Notes: generated by a model from the sequence alone, not told the origin. 64,000 nucleotides of DNA from Cedecea neteri (GCF_000757825.1 NZ_CP009451.1:3720001-3784000), one strand, 5' to 3'; counted from the first letter of the stretch, positions 19,945 through 29,628 are shown. Numbers and translations: made by a program.

Positions 19945-20765
19945 TGGACGCGCTGCATCTGCAAAATGCTTTTCTCCGTTTAGCCGTCGCCCCGCAAGGG
20001 GCGTCAGTCCTCAGCTTTGAATCTCTGACGCACGGAAAAGCGGTCTTTCATCCCGCTGAACCGGCTCTGTTTCCTATGCTGCCGCTGGCGAACAGGGTGG
20101 CCGGAAATGCCTTTCAACTGCACGGCGAGCGAGTTTTGTTGCCTGACAGCCCTGTCGATGAGCATTTCTTTCTGCACGGAGACGGCTGGCTAAAGCGTTG
20201 GGACGTAGAGCATCACGATGAAGAGCGTTTGACGTTAAGCCTGCGTAGTCAGCATGCCTGCGGCTTTCACTACCTGGCGAAGCTGACCTGGCGGCTGGCG
20301 GGCAACAGGCTGTTAACCCAGCTTGAGTTAACGCACGTAGGCGAGAAGCCGATGGTTTATGGTCTTGGGCTGCATCCGTATTTTGCGCTGGAGCCGGGCA
20401 GCCGGGTGCAGTTTTCCGCCAGCGGCTTCTGGCCTGAAGGCGAGCAGCATCTGCCTTTGGCCTGGGAAGGAACGTTCACCGCTCAAACTGATTTTTCCCG
20501 CGCCAAAACGCCGGAGAACAAGTGGCTTAACGTGGGGTACTCCGGCTGGAGCGGGCTAGCTCTGATTGAGCATTCGGACATGCGAGTTTGCCTGCGCAGC
20601 CCAACGCCTTATTTAATGGTGTTCAGAATGGCGGACCAGCCGTTTATCTGCCTGGAGCCGCAAACGCACCCGGTCAACGCGCATAATCAGGCGGGAATGC
20701 CCGGTTTAGTGATGCTGGAGCAAGGTCAGTCAACGAGCCTGTCGATGGAGGTTGAGGTGAGCTAG
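19944..20765 (+). CDS. yphB: Aldose 1-epimerase family protein YphB
   Basis: The 273-residue protein belongs to the galactose mutarotase superfamily. Visible motifs include PMLPLANRVAG, FFLHGDGWLKRW with the conserved His, YGLGLHPYFAL with a second His, and FICLEPQTHPVNAHN with the conserved Glu. It should interconvert anomers of the imported sugar in the cytoplasm. Its ATG overlaps the last base of the porter stop. It closes the yphG operon. Confidence 0.88.
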   Translation: MDALHLQNAFLRLAVAPQGASVLSFESLTHGKAVFHPAEPALFPMLPLANRVAGNAFQLHGERVLLPDSPVDEHFFLHGDGWLKRWDVEHHDEERLTLSLRSQHACGFHYLAKLTWRLAGNRLLTQLELTHVGEKPMVYGLGLHPYFALEPGSRVQFSASGFWPEGEQHLPLAWEGTFTAQTDFSRAKTPENKWLNVGYSGWSGLALIEHSDMRVCLRSPTPYLMVFRMADQPFICLEPQTHPVNAHNQAGMPGLVMLEQGQSTSLSMEVEVS

Positions 20766-20868
20766 CGCGCAATATCCATTATTTTGATGTGTGTTATTGC
20801 TCTGTTAATGTTTGCTTGCATGCCGGCCGGCTATCCCCGACACTATCGCCTCCAAAACGGGAGGGATC

Positions 20869-22023
20869 ATGGTTTTGCATTCCACGCGCTGGCTGGCGCT
20901 CAGCTACTTTACCTATTTCTTTAGCTATGGCGTGTTTCTGCCCTTCTGGAGCGTCTGGCTCAAAGGCGTCGGGCTTCCCCCTGAAACCATCGGATTACTG
21001 TTAGGCTCAGGGTTAATCGCCCGTTTCCTCGGCAGTTTGTTATTAGCTCCACGCGTGACCGATCCTTCCCGTCTTGTTTTTGCCCTCCGTTTGTTAGCCC
21101 TTGCCACCTTGATTTTTGCCGCCGGTTTCTGGCTGGGTCATACCGCATTATGGCTGCTGCTCACGATGATTGGCTTTAACCTGTTCTTCTCGCCTCTGGT
21201 GCCGTTAACCGATGCGCTGGCGGGTACCTGGCAGCGGCAAATGCCGCTGGATTATGGCCGGGTGCGCCTCTGGGGATCGCTGGCGTTTGTCATCGGCTCG
21301 GCCGTTACCGGCAAGCTGGTGAGCGAGTTCAGCTCTCAGGCTATTTTGGTGCTGTTGACCATCGGCGCGGCGTCGATGCTGATTGGCATGATGCTGCGGC
21401 CTTCAATCATGCCGCAGGGGGAAGTCCGTCATCAGACGTCGGCAGGCTGGCCGGCCTGGAAAGGGCTGATTATCAGCGCGTGGCGTTTCCTGGCCTGCGT
21501 TTCCCTGCTGCAGGGGGCGCATGCGGCCTATTACGGCTTCAGCGCCATTTACTGGCAGGGGGCGGGCTATTCCGCTTCGGTGGTGGGCTATTTATGGTCG
21601 CTTGGCGTAGTGGCGGAAATCGTTATTTTCGCCCTCAGTAACAAACTGTTCCGCCGCTGGAGCGCCCGCGACCTGCTGCTGCTGTCTACCGTCACCGGCA
21701 TTATCCGCTGGAGCCTGATGGCTACTACTACCGAACTTCCGTGGCTGATTGTCGCGCAGATCCTGCACTGCGGCAGCTTCACCATTTGCCACCTCGCGGC
21801 GATGCGCTATATCTCAGCCCGAAAAGGCGGCGAAGTGATTCGCCTGCAGGCCGTTTATTCCGCGGTGGCGATGGGCGGCGGTATCGCGGTGATGACGATT
21901 TTCTCCGGCTTCCTCTACCAGCACCTGCAGGGGGGAATGTTCTGGATCATGGCATTGGTGGCGGTACCGGCGCTGTTCCTGCGGCCAAAAGTGACCGCAG
22001 TTAATTCCGCTGCGGAAAGCTAA
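20869..22023 (+). CDS. hcaT: MFS transporter HcaT
   Basis: The 384-residue protein starts at the ATG at 20869 behind GGGAGG; the upstream frame lacks similarity. About 12 membrane helices begin with STRWLALSYFTYFFSYGVF. It is in the nucleoside/H+ symporter-like LacY group, and E. coli HcaT is a putative 3-phenylpropionate transporter. No hca catabolic genes are present here, so the substrate may differ. The stop overlaps that of the convergent csiE. Confidence 0.9.
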   Translation: MVLHSTRWLALSYFTYFFSYGVFLPFWSVWLKGVGLPPETIGLLLGSGLIARFLGSLLLAPRVTDPSRLVFALRLLALATLIFAAGFWLGHTALWLLLTMIGFNLFFSPLVPLTDALAGTWQRQMPLDYGRVRLWGSLAFVIGSAVTGKLVSEFSSQAILVLLTIGAASMLIGMMLRPSIMPQGEVRHQTSAGWPAWKGLIISAWRFLACVSLLQGAHAAYYGFSAIYWQGAGYSASVVGYLWSLGVVAEIVIFALSNKLFRRWSARDLLLLSTVTGIIRWSLMATTTELPWLIVAQILHCGSFTICHLAAMRYISARKGGEVIRLQAVYSAVAMGGGIAVMTIFSGFLYQHLQGGMFWIMALVAVPALFLRPKVTAVNSAAES

Positions 22024-23300
22024 GCTTCGAGCAGCGCTTTTATACGCTGTTGCTGGTGGTCTCCCAGCGGCAGCGTGGCGTGAATGAGCGGAGGGGAAAA
22101 CAGCGGCAGGGAAGTGGAATAGGGCGTAATCACCAGCACCACCTCACGCGGCGCGCCCTGGCTTTGAAACTGCTGTACCGCAAGGTACTTAATGTTCAAC
22201 GGCAGCAGAGTCAGCTCGCGCAACTGCTGCTCAATTTTTTGCTCCAGATCGACATCGTCCCCGGTCAGCAGCAGCACCTGCTTTTCCTGAATATCACTTT
22301 CCTGCATCAGCCAGGCGCCGAAAATTACCGCCACCAGGCCCGTTTCCGCATCGGAAAAGTGAATCCCATAATGCTGTTCAAATTCGGCAAGTACCTCTCG
22401 CGAGGTTCTCATCAGGCGCGGGTAGAGGCGCGTTATCTCTTCTGGCAGATTGCTATCGATGCCGATATTAAACTGGCTGCGATTAAGCGCCTGGGCGAGG
22501 TGAATATAAAGCTGGTCGCTCAGCCCCTGCTCGTCGCTAAAAGAGAGCCCGGCCTGCTGGCGAAACCGCTCAATCATCCGCGCTATCTCGTTGTGTAAAC
22601 GCGCATCCTGTTCGTGCTCATCATTAATCGGGTCAGGGATCCTGAGCAGCTGAAACAGCAGCGCCAGGAAATGCTGTTCGTCGACGTCCGCCGGACGCAT
22701 TACCCGGCGCTTCCAGTGGCGCGCTATTTCCTGCGCGACAACAAATTCAGGCCGCAGCTGGCTCCATTCGCGCTGCTGCTGCGTCAGGATGGGGGCGTTG
22801 CCGGAATGATGCTGATGCAGACAGTACTGTAAAAAAAGCGTCAGGAACTGACTGTCCCGGCTGTCGTACTGCCTTTTTAAACGCCGGGCGCACAGATTAA
22901 CCAGCGCCCGTAAATTGGTTTCGTCATACAACGCCTTGATAAGCCCCAGCTGATTTAGCTCAGACTTGAGCGCCGGGCTGAAGTGATGCTGCACAAACTG
23001 AGGGCAAAGGCGCAGCGAGCGCCGCAGCCAGTGCAGCAGGCAGAGGCGGCGGTCGAGGGCTGTGCCTTCAATCCGATAGCTGCCGTCCTGCTGCTGAGTC
23101 AGGGAGAGACGGTGATAACTCTGGATCTCGTGGCCCGTGTCGGCTATATCTTGCAGGGTTTGCGTCTGGTCCACGCCGTTAACGCCGGCAATCACCTCCG
23201 GCGTAACGATCTGTTGCGGAAGATAGAGCATCAGAAGCAGGTGGCAGCGGCGCTGCGAACTGGAGAGCACAGAGGGTGGCGGCGTCAGTAAAGTCATCAT
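22020..23300 (-). CDS. csiE: Stationary-phase inducible protein CsiE
   Basis: The 426-residue protein resembles E. coli CsiE in length and place. It has an N-terminal winged-helix-like region and PRD-type helical domains (DEHEQDARLHNEIARMIERF, then HFSDAETGLVAVIFGAWL) like those of PTS-responsive antiterminators. The exact role is unknown; in E. coli expression depends on RpoS and cAMP-CRP. It is convergent with hcaT, with overlapping stop codons. Confidence 0.92.
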   Translation of the reverse strand: MMTLLTPPPSVLSSSQRRCHLLLMLYLPQQIVTPEVIAGVNGVDQTQTLQDIADTGHEIQSYHRLSLTQQQDGSYRIEGTALDRRLCLLHWLRRSLRLCPQFVQHHFSPALKSELNQLGLIKALYDETNLRALVNLCARRLKRQYDSRDSQFLTLFLQYCLHQHHSGNAPILTQQQREWSQLRPEFVVAQEIARHWKRRVMRPADVDEQHFLALLFQLLRIPDPINDEHEQDARLHNEIARMIERFRQQAGLSFSDEQGLSDQLYIHLAQALNRSQFNIGIDSNLPEEITRLYPRLMRTSREVLAEFEQHYGIHFSDAETGLVAVIFGAWLMQESDIQEKQVLLLTGDDVDLEQKIEQQLRELTLLPLNIKYLAVQQFQSQGAPREVVLVITPYSTSLPLFSPPLIHATLPLGDHQQQRIKALLEA

Positions 23301-23424
23301 CTGGCTGTCCCAATGTGGTGTCAGAAGTTAAGAATAGCTAAAGGTTTCGACGCATATATCGACCTTTTTAGTTTTTCATCACGGAATTTAGGCTGGCTCA
23401 CAGAATTTAAATCTTGAGGGAAGC

Positions 23425-24072
23425 ATGAGCGACAAAAGAATCAGCCTGAAGGGAGTAACCATGCTGGTGGTAGGGCTTTCGGCGGCGGGCGTGCAGGCAC
23501 ATCCCCACAGTTTTATCTCTATCATTACCACGCCGGTGGTTGAGCAGGGACAGCTGACGGGGCTAAAAATGCAGTGGACGATGGACGACATTACTTCAGC
23601 GGATCTGTTGTATGACGCCGGTGACGCTAAACCGGATTCTCCGGTGTGGAAAAAGCTGGCCGCCGAGGTGATGGCCAACGTGCTGGGGCAGCACTATTTT
23701 ACCGAGTTCTGGCATAACAAAGAGAAGGTGAAGTTTGGCAATTTGCCGCCGCAGTATGGCCTGAGCCGCAGCAATCATCAGGCGGTGCTGACGTTTGTGC
23801 TGCCGCTGGCGCACCCGCAGCCGCTGAAAGGGCAGACTTATCGCTTCTCGACCTTCGATCCGACCTATTTTGTCGACATGAGCTACGACCACGATACGGA
23901 CGTGCATTTGCCGCAGACGCTGGCCTCAAGCTGTAAAATTTCCGTTCATACGCCGAAACCGAGCGAAGAGACGCTGCTGTTCGCGCAGTCGCTGGATAAA
24001 GCCGATGCGCCGCCGGAGGACATGGACCTTGGCAAGCAGTTTGCTCAGGAGGTGACGCTAACATGTCAGTAA
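23425..24072 (+). CDS. DUF1007 periplasmic protein, ZevA-like
   Basis: The 215-residue precursor has a signal peptide ending at GVQA before the motif HPHSF, so the mature protein begins with two histidines. This is typical of DUF1007 proteins that accompany NicO metal permeases. A short Asp/His patch (SYDHDTDVHLP) could also bind metal. The gene overlaps the next by ten bases. In Haemophilus the comparable ZevAB pair is linked to zinc uptake; whether Zn, Ni or Co is handled here is not visible. Confidence 0.8.
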   Translation: MSDKRISLKGVTMLVVGLSAAGVQAHPHSFISIITTPVVEQGQLTGLKMQWTMDDITSADLLYDAGDAKPDSPVWKKLAAEVMANVLGQHYFTEFWHNKEKVKFGNLPPQYGLSRSNHQAVLTFVLPLAHPQPLKGQTYRFSTFDPTYFVDMSYDHDTDVHLPQTLASSCKISVHTPKPSEETLLFAQSLDKADAPPEDMDLGKQFAQEVTLTCQ

Positions 24073-25043
24073 TTGCCGTATCTTCTCCCGTCCGCCGTTG
24101 GGCCCATCTGTGGCCGCTGGCGCTGTTTATTCTGCTTGCCGCCGCCGGGCTTTACGCCCTGTGGCTCTACTGGCCGCAAATCCTGCTTAGTTCCGCCGGC
24201 TGGCAGCGCTCAATCAATCAGGAATTGAGCGGGCTGCTGCGCCAGGTGGCCGAAAACCCTGCCCGGGCGGGCCTGTCGCTGCTCTCGTTCAGCTTTGTGT
24301 ATGGCGTGCTGCATGCGCTGGGGCCGGGACACGGAAAAATTGTTATTACGACCTGGCTTGCTACGCACCCTTCAAAGCTCAAAAGCAGTCTGGGGCTGAC
24401 TTTTGCCGCCTCTTTATTACAGGGGCTGGTGGCTATTGTGCTGGTGGTTGTGGTGCTGGGCGTGTTGGCCCTGCCGTCGCGCCAGCTTCATCTCAGCAGT
24501 TTTTGGCTTGAGAAAGGTAGCTATCTGCTGGTTGGCGCGCTGGGCGTTTTGCTGAGCTGGCGTGCTTTACGCCGCTTACGCGTTCAGCTGCGCCGCAAAC
24601 CTAAATTTACCTCGTTTACGCCGCATCATGTGCATGACGCTAACTGCGGCTGTGGGCATCAGCACGTCCCGGATGAAAAACAGCTGGCAGCGGGGAGCGA
24701 CTGGCGGGCCAGGCTGATGATCGTCCTGTCCATGGGCATGCGTCCTTGTTCAGGCGCGATTATGGTGCTGCTGTTCAGCAAGGTTATCGGAGTCTTTAGC
24801 TGGGGCGTGCTTTCTGCGCTGGTGATGGCGGCGGGCACCTCAATCACGATTTCCGGCCTGGCGCTGCTGGTGCACAGCTTCCGCTCGCTGGCGGTTCGGT
24901 TAAGCGGCAATCGGGCGCCGGTACTTTGGCGGCAGGTGGGCTGGTCAACGCTGGCGCTGGCGGGCGGCGTGATTCTGGTGGTGGCGGCGCTTATCATGTG
25001 GCTGAGCGTTCAGCCGATGGCGAGAGGCATCCGGCCTTTCTGA
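24063..25043 (+). CDS. NicO-family nickel/cobalt/zinc permease, ZevB/RcnA-like
   Basis: The 326-residue membrane protein has six or more helices. Signatures include HALGPGHGKIVITTWLATHP in an early helix and GMRPCSGAIMVLLFS later. A cytoplasmic His/Cys segment, PHHVHDANCGCGHQHVPDE, is likely to bind metal. It is translationally coupled to the DUF1007 gene. The pair is followed by a strong terminator. Direction of transport (uptake or export) cannot be decided from sequence. Confidence 0.85.
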   Translation: MSVIAVSSPVRRWAHLWPLALFILLAAAGLYALWLYWPQILLSSAGWQRSINQELSGLLRQVAENPARAGLSLLSFSFVYGVLHALGPGHGKIVITTWLATHPSKLKSSLGLTFAASLLQGLVAIVLVVVVLGVLALPSRQLHLSSFWLEKGSYLLVGALGVLLSWRALRRLRVQLRRKPKFTSFTPHHVHDANCGCGHQHVPDEKQLAAGSDWRARLMIVLSMGMRPCSGAIMVLLFSKVIGVFSWGVLSALVMAAGTSITISGLALLVHSFRSLAVRLSGNRAPVLWRQVGWSTLALAGGVILVVAALIMWLSVQPMARGIRPF

Positions 25044-25067
25044 CCGTACTTGAGAATAAGGGCATAA

Positions 25068-25103
25068 AAAAATCCCCTCGCCGCAAAGGCTGAGGGGATT
25101 TTT
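25068..25103. terminator. Bidirectional terminator between the NicO gene and suhB
   Basis: AAAAATCCCCTC and GAGGGGATTTTT form a 12-pair stem. T-runs are present in both orientations, and the hairpin serves the convergent NicO and suhB genes. Confidence 0.9.
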
Positions 25104-25145
25104 GTTTTTGCCTCTTATCTGATAACGAAGGGGAGGCAAAAAAGC

Positions 25146-25952
25146 TTAGCGCTTCAGCGCCTCGCTCAGTTCATCACGCATGGTTGCCAGCATGGCTTTC
25201 ACTACGCGCGGGTTACCTGCCACGATGTTGCCGCTTGTCAGGTAGTTATGGCCGCCGGTGAAATCACACACGATGCTGCCCGCTTCACGAGCCAGCAGTT
25301 CGCCTGCGGCGAAATCCCATGGCTTCAGGCCAATTTCGAAGAAACCGTCCACGCGGCCAGCGGCAACGTAGGCCAGGTCCAGCGCAGCGGAACCGGTGCG
25401 ACGGAAGTCTGCACACTGGGTGAACAGTTTGCCAACGATGTTGATGTAAGAAGGAGCGTGCTGCTTCACTTTGAACGGGAAGCCGGTCGCCAGTACGGTG
25501 CCGTCCAGGTCGCGAGCGTTGCTGCCGCGCAGACGGTAGCCGTTAAGCTGAGCGCCCTGGCCGCGGGTAGCGGTGAACAGTTCGTTACGCATTGGATCGT
25601 AAACAACGGCAACTTCAGTGCGGCCTTTAATACGAACAGCGATAGAAACGGAGAAGTGTGGCAGACGTTTGATGAAGTTGGTGGTGCCATCCAGCGGATC
25701 GATAACCCATTGCACGTCCTTATCTTCGCCTGCATGTTCACCGCTTTCTTCGGTGATGATGGTGTGCTGCGGGTAAGATTTGCGGATTGTTTCGATAATA
25801 ATCGCTTCCGCGGCTTTATCGACGTTAGTCACAAAGTCATTGCTGCCTTTCTGACTGCTTTCTACGGAGTCTGGTGTTTCGTAGTGTTTGGCAATTACAT
25901 TACCCGCCTTGCGCGCAGCACGCACGGCGATGGTCAACATAGGATGTTGCAT
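25146..25952 (-). CDS. suhB: Inositol-1-monophosphatase / Nus factor SuhB
   Basis: The 268-residue protein has the inositol monophosphatase motifs TEESGEHAG, WVIDPLDGTTNFI and the C-terminal KPWDFAAGELLAREAGSIV, which bind metal and phosphate. In enterobacteria SuhB hydrolyses inositol phosphates and also acts in rRNA antitermination complexes. It is divergent from trmJ, as in E. coli. Confidence 0.97.
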   Translation of the reverse strand: MQHPMLTIAVRAARKAGNVIAKHYETPDSVESSQKGSNDFVTNVDKAAEAIIIETIRKSYPQHTIITEESGEHAGEDKDVQWVIDPLDGTTNFIKRLPHFSVSIAVRIKGRTEVAVVYDPMRNELFTATRGQGAQLNGYRLRGSNARDLDGTVLATGFPFKVKQHAPSYINIVGKLFTQCADFRRTGSAALDLAYVAAGRVDGFFEIGLKPWDFAAGELLAREAGSIVCDFTGGHNYLTSGNIVAGNPRVVKAMLATMRDELSEALKR

Positions 25953-26071
25953 CGGTCTCTCTCGCTGGATGTTAAAGAACGGAAATCGCGGCGGAGTATA
26001 GCAGAGCGTTCGGAATATGTCCCAGGGATATGATAAGATATTGCGATATTCTTCCCAGGCTGTGAATGATA

Positions 26072-26809
26072 ATGCTGCAAAACGTACGAATCGTGCTGGT
26101 TGAAACCTCCCATACCGGCAACATGGGCTCCGTGGCTCGTGCTATGAAAACCATGGGCTTAACTAACCTTTGGCTGGTCAATCCGTTGGTAAAACCTGAC
26201 TCCCAGGCCATCGCCCTGGCGGCCGGTGCCAGCGACGTGATTGGTGATGCTCAGATTGTTGATACCCTCGATGAGGCGCTGGCAGGGTGCAGCCTGGTAG
26301 TCGGCACCAGCGCGCGCTCCCGTACGCTGCCGTGGCCGATGCTTGACCCACGCGAATGCGGCCTGAAAAGCATCAGCGAAGCGCAGCATGCCCCGGTCGC
26401 TATCGTGTTTGGCCGCGAGCGCGTGGGCCTGACCAACGAAGAGCTGCAGAAGTGCCATTACCACGTCGCCATTCAGGCAAACCCGGAATACAGCTCGCTT
26501 AACCTGGCTATGGCGGTGCAGATCCTCGCCTATGAAGTGCGTATCGCCTGGCTTGCTACCCAGGAGCAGCCGGAAGCCCCTAAAGAAGACGAAGACGCGC
26601 CTTATCCATTAGTGGATGACCTGGAGCGTTTCTACGTGCATCTCGAAAAAGCGCTGCAGGAAAGCGGTTTTATTCGCCCAACCCATCCGGGGCAGGTGAT
26701 GAGCCGACTGCGTCGTCTGTTTACCCGCGCACGCCCGGAAAGTCAGGAATTAAACATCCTGCGCGGCATGCTGGCGTCGTTGGAAAACCCGAAAAAATCG
26801 GGCCAATAA
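26072..26809 (+). CDS. trmJ: tRNA Cm32/Um32 methyltransferase TrmJ
   Basis: The SPOUT-fold protein has 245 residues from the ATG at 26072 ([10 protein letters not shown]). An ATG two codons earlier is possible, but the later one matches the family N-terminus. Motifs [31 protein letters not shown] and [14 protein letters not shown] form the S-adenosylmethionine-binding knot. It 2'-O-methylates position 32 of certain tRNAs. It lies just upstream of iscR, as in E. coli. Confidence 0.97.
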   Translation: MLQNVRIVLVETSHTGNMGSVARAMKTMGLTNLWLVNPLVKPDSQAIALAAGASDVIGDAQIVDTLDEALAGCSLVVGTSARSRTLPWPMLDPRECGLKSISEAQHAPVAIVFGRERVGLTNEELQKCHYHVAIQANPEYSSLNLAMAVQILAYEVRIAWLATQEQPEAPKEDEDAPYPLVDDLERFYVHLEKALQESGFIRPTHPGQVMSRLRRLFTRARPESQELNILRGMLASLENPKKSGQ

Positions 26810-26833
26810 TACTTGAGTAAAATGGTAGGTTAA

Positions 26834-26858
26834 ATAGTTGACCATTTTACTCAGGAAT
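26834..26858. promoter_or_regulatory. IscR type 1 site in the iscR promoter
   Basis: The stretch beginning ATAGTTGACC and ending CTCAGGAAT matches the 25-base type 1 IscR motif at about 22 positions. It overlaps a TTGACC hexamer at 26838-26843 that may serve as -35. [2Fe-2S]-IscR is known to repress its own operon at this location. A second, weaker site may follow toward 26881. Confidence 0.75.
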
Positions 26859-26938
26859 GTCAGACTTGCGTCCTGCTATGTGACAATCACACTTTTAAAA
26901 ACCCCCGGGTCGAGGGGCTATTTGAGGTTAAGTAAGAC

Positions 26939-27427
26939 ATGAGACTGACATCAAAAGGGCGCTATGCCGTAACCGCGATGCTTGACGTTGCGCTGAACTC
27001 TGAATCGGGCCCGGTTCCATTGGCTGATATTTCTGAACGTCAGGGTATTTCACTCTCCTACCTGGAGCAGCTGTTCTCCCGCCTGCGTAAAAATGGCCTG
27101 GTAGCCAGCGTGCGCGGTCCTGGCGGTGGTTATCTGTTAGGTAAAGACGCGGGCAGCATCGCCGTGGGCGAAGTGATCAGCGCCGTTGATGAGTCCGTAG
27201 ACGCTACCCGTTGTCAGGGTAAAGGTGGCTGCCAGGGCGGCGATAAGTGCCTGACCCACGCGCTGTGGCGCGATCTGAGCGACCGCCTGACCGGCTTCCT
27301 GAACAACATCACCCTCGGTGAACTGGTGAATAACCAGGAAGTTCTGGACGTGGCCGACCGTCAGCACAATGAAAACCATCGCAGCACACGTTCTCAAGAC
27401 GCGATTGACGTCAAACTGCGCGCATAA
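26939..27427 (+). CDS. iscR: Fe-S cluster regulator IscR
   Basis: The 162-residue Rrf2-family winged-helix repressor is nearly identical to E. coli IscR. Recognition helix residues [17 protein letters not shown] and the wing GPGGGYLLG are present. The cluster ligands Cys92, Cys98 and Cys104 are in the region [14 protein letters not shown]. It senses Fe-S status and represses the isc operon, of which it is the first gene. Confidence 0.98.
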   Translation: MRLTSKGRYAVTAMLDVALNSESGPVPLADISERQGISLSYLEQLFSRLRKNGLVASVRGPGGGYLLGKDAGSIAVGEVISAVDESVDATRCQGKGGCQGGDKCLTHALWRDLSDRLTGFLNNITLGELVNNQEVLDVADRQHNENHRSTRSQDAIDVKLRA

Positions 27428-27446
27428 GCAGAAGAACAAGAATTTT

Positions 27447-27509
27447 AGAATCAGGTTGGGGGAGCGGTGCTCCCTGTCTATAACGGCAGCATATTTTAAG
27501 CCTGATTCT
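27447..27509 (+). promoter_or_regulatory. Structured iscR-iscS intergenic element
   Basis: AGAATCAGG at 27447-27455 pairs perfectly with CCTGATTCT at 27501-27509 and encloses a GGGAGC-GGT-GCTCCC hairpin. In E. coli this intergenic structure protects iscR mRNA when RyhB triggers decay of iscSUA. The same function is expected here. Confidence 0.65.
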
Positions 27510-27542
27510 TCGCATTGAAGTGATGTACGGAGCTTAAGAGCA

Positions 27543-28757
27543 ATGAAATTACCGATTTACCTCGACTATTCCGCAACCACGCCGGTTGATCCGCGTGTTG
27601 CTGAGAAGATGATGCAGTTTTTAACGATGGACGGAACCTTCGGTAACCCGGCCTCCCGTTCCCACCGTTTTGGCTGGCAGGCTGAAGAAGCCGTTGATAT
27701 CGCCCGTAACCAAATCGCTGAGCTGGTTGGTGCCGATCCGCGTGAAATCGTTTTCACCTCCGGTGCGACCGAGTCAGACAACCTGGCTATCAAAGGTGCC
27801 GCCAACTTCTATCAGAAGAAAGGCAAGCACATCATCACCGTAAAAACCGAACACAAAGCCGTGCTGGACACCTGTCGCCAGCTTGAGCGTGAAGGGTTTG
27901 AGGTGACTTATCTGGCGCCGCAGAGCAACGGTATCGTTGACCTGAAGCAGCTGGAAGCCGCCATGCGTGAAGACACTATTCTGGTGTCCATCATGCACGT
28001 GAATAACGAAATCGGCGTGGTGCAGGATATCGCGGCTATCGGCGAAATGTGCCGTTCCCGTGGCATTATCTTCCACGTTGACGCCACCCAAAGCGTGGGC
28101 AAACTGCCTATCGACCTGAGCCAGCTTAAAGTGGACCTGATGTCCTTCTCTGGCCACAAAATTTACGGGCCGAAAGGTATCGGTGCGCTGTACGTGCGTC
28201 GTAAACCGCGTATCCGTATCGAAGCACAGATTCACGGCGGTGGTCACGAGCGCGGTATGCGTTCCGGTACGCTGCCTGTGCACCAGATCGTCGGCATGGG
28301 CGAAGCTTACCGTATCGCAAAAGAAGAGATGGAGACCGAAATGGCCCGTCTGCGCACGCTGCGTAACCGTCTGTGGAACGGCGTGAAAGATATGGAAGAA
28401 GTTTACCTGAACGGTGACCTGGAGCACGGCGCGCCAAACATCCTGAACGTCAGCTTTAACTACGTTGAAGGTGAGTCGCTGATCATGGCGCTGAAAGACC
28501 TCGCGGTTTCTTCAGGTTCTGCCTGTACTTCCGCTAGCCTCGAGCCATCCTACGTGCTGCGCGCGCTGGGAATGAGCGATGAACTGGCTCACAGCTCTAT
28601 CCGTTTCTCTCTGGGTCGTTTTACCACTGAAGAAGAGATCGATTACACCATCGAGCTGGTACGTAAATCCATCGGCCGTCTGCGCGACCTTTCTCCGCTG
28701 TGGGAAATGTTCAAGCAGGGCGTGGATATTAATTCCATCGAATGGGCTCATCACTGA
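27543..28757 (+). CDS. iscS: Cysteine desulfurase IscS
   Basis: The 404-residue PLP enzyme releases sulfur from cysteine for Fe-S clusters and tRNA thiolation. The PLP lysine is in [12 protein letters not shown]. The persulfide cysteine is in the mobile loop [14 protein letters not shown]. The N-terminal [13 protein letters not shown] and the C-terminal [18 protein letters not shown] are intact. It follows iscR by 115 bases containing the structured element and precedes iscU. Confidence 0.98.
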   Translation: MKLPIYLDYSATTPVDPRVAEKMMQFLTMDGTFGNPASRSHRFGWQAEEAVDIARNQIAELVGADPREIVFTSGATESDNLAIKGAANFYQKKGKHIITVKTEHKAVLDTCRQLEREGFEVTYLAPQSNGIVDLKQLEAAMREDTILVSIMHVNNEIGVVQDIAAIGEMCRSRGIIFHVDATQSVGKLPIDLSQLKVDLMSFSGHKIYGPKGIGALYVRRKPRIRIEAQIHGGGHERGMRSGTLPVHQIVGMGEAYRIAKEEMETEMARLRTLRNRLWNGVKDMEEVYLNGDLEHGAPNILNVSFNYVEGESLIMALKDLAVSSGSACTSASLEPSYVLRALGMSDELAHSSIRFSLGRFTTEEEIDYTIELVRKSIGRLRDLSPLWEMFKQGVDINSIEWAHH

Positions 28758-28799
28758 TCGTTCGTCAGGACGTCGATTTCAGATTCTGGAGAAGTAAAA

Positions 28800-29186
28800 A
28801 TGGCTTACAGCGAAAAAGTAATTGATCACTACGAAAACCCACGCAACGTCGGTTCTTTCGACAACAGCGACGATAGCGTTGGTTCCGGCATGGTGGGTGC
28901 ACCGGCCTGTGGCGACGTGATGAAGTTGCAGATCAAAGTCAACAATGAAGGTATCATTGAAGACGCGCGTTTCAAAACCTACGGCTGCGGTTCGGCGATT
29001 GCTTCCAGCTCGCTGGTGACCGAGTGGGTGAAGGGCAAGTCCCTGGACGAAGCGCAGGCGATCAAAAACACCGACATCGCAGACGAACTCGAACTGCCGC
29101 CGGTGAAGATTCACTGCTCAATCCTTGCAGAAGACGCAATTAAAGCGGCTATCGCGGATTACAAAAGCAAACGTGAAACAAAATAA
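28800..29186 (+). CDS. iscU: Fe-S scaffold IscU
   Basis: The 128-residue scaffold has the three ligand cysteines in GAPACGDVM, YGCGSAIA and IHCSILAED. The LPPVK motif recognised by HscA is present just before the third cysteine. IscU receives sulfur from IscS and iron, assembles a [2Fe-2S] cluster, and passes it on with HscA/HscB. Confidence 0.98.
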   Translation: MAYSEKVIDHYENPRNVGSFDNSDDSVGSGMVGAPACGDVMKLQIKVNNEGIIEDARFKTYGCGSAIASSSLVTEWVKGKSLDEAQAIKNTDIADELELPPVKIHCSILAEDAIKAAIADYKSKRETK

Positions 29187-29195
29187 CTCTCACTA

Positions 29196-29227
29196 ATTCG
29201 AGCTTGCTGCCCGGCAGCGGCTCGAAG
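29196..29227 (+). other. Hairpin between iscU and iscA
   Basis: TTCGAGC and GCTCGAA flank a GCTGCCCGGCAGC inner stem in the 75-base iscU-iscA gap. There is no T-run, so it is not a terminator. It may affect mRNA processing or stability within the operon. Confidence 0.5.
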
Positions 29228-29261
29228 TATGACGAGTTAAATATCTGATTGAGGTTGTTGT

Positions 29262-29585
29262 ATGTCGATTACCCTTAGCGACAGCGCTGCTGCCCGTGTA
29301 AATGCCTTCCTGACCAACCGTGGTAAAGGGTTTGGTTTGCGTCTGGGCGTGCGCACTTCAGGCTGCTCTGGGATGGCTTATGTTCTCGAATTTGTAGACG
29401 AACCGCTGGTGGATGACACCGTGTTCGAAGACAAAGGCGTGAAGGTGGTTGTCGATGGTAAAAGCCTGCAATTTTTAAACGGGACAGAGCTCGACTTCGT
29501 GAAAGAAGGCCTTAACGAAGGGTTTAAGTTTACTAACCCTAACGTGAAGGACGAGTGTGGCTGCGGCGAAAGCTTCCACGTCTGA
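29262..29585 (+). CDS. iscA: A-type Fe-S carrier IscA
   Basis: The 107-residue A-type carrier has the conserved cysteines in TSGCSGMAY and in the C-terminal DECGCGESF. It delivers clusters to apo-proteins. A hairpin with a short T-run follows (29596-29628) before hscB. Confidence 0.98.
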   Translation: MSITLSDSAAARVNAFLTNRGKGFGLRLGVRTSGCSGMAYVLEFVDEPLVDDTVFEDKGVKVVVDGKSLQFLNGTELDFVKEGLNEGFKFTNPNVKDECGCGESFHV

Positions 29586-29595
29586 TCCTGCGCAT

Positions 29596-29628
29596 CTCCC
29601 CACCGGCTTTGGCCCGTGGGGATTTTGC
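29596..29628 (+). terminator. Weak terminator or attenuator after iscA
   Basis: CCCCAC and GTGGGG pair across a 12-base loop and are followed by ATTTTG. The hairpin lies inside the isc operon and probably gives partial termination, setting hscB-hscA-fdx levels lower than iscSUA. This effect is inferred. Confidence 0.5.
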
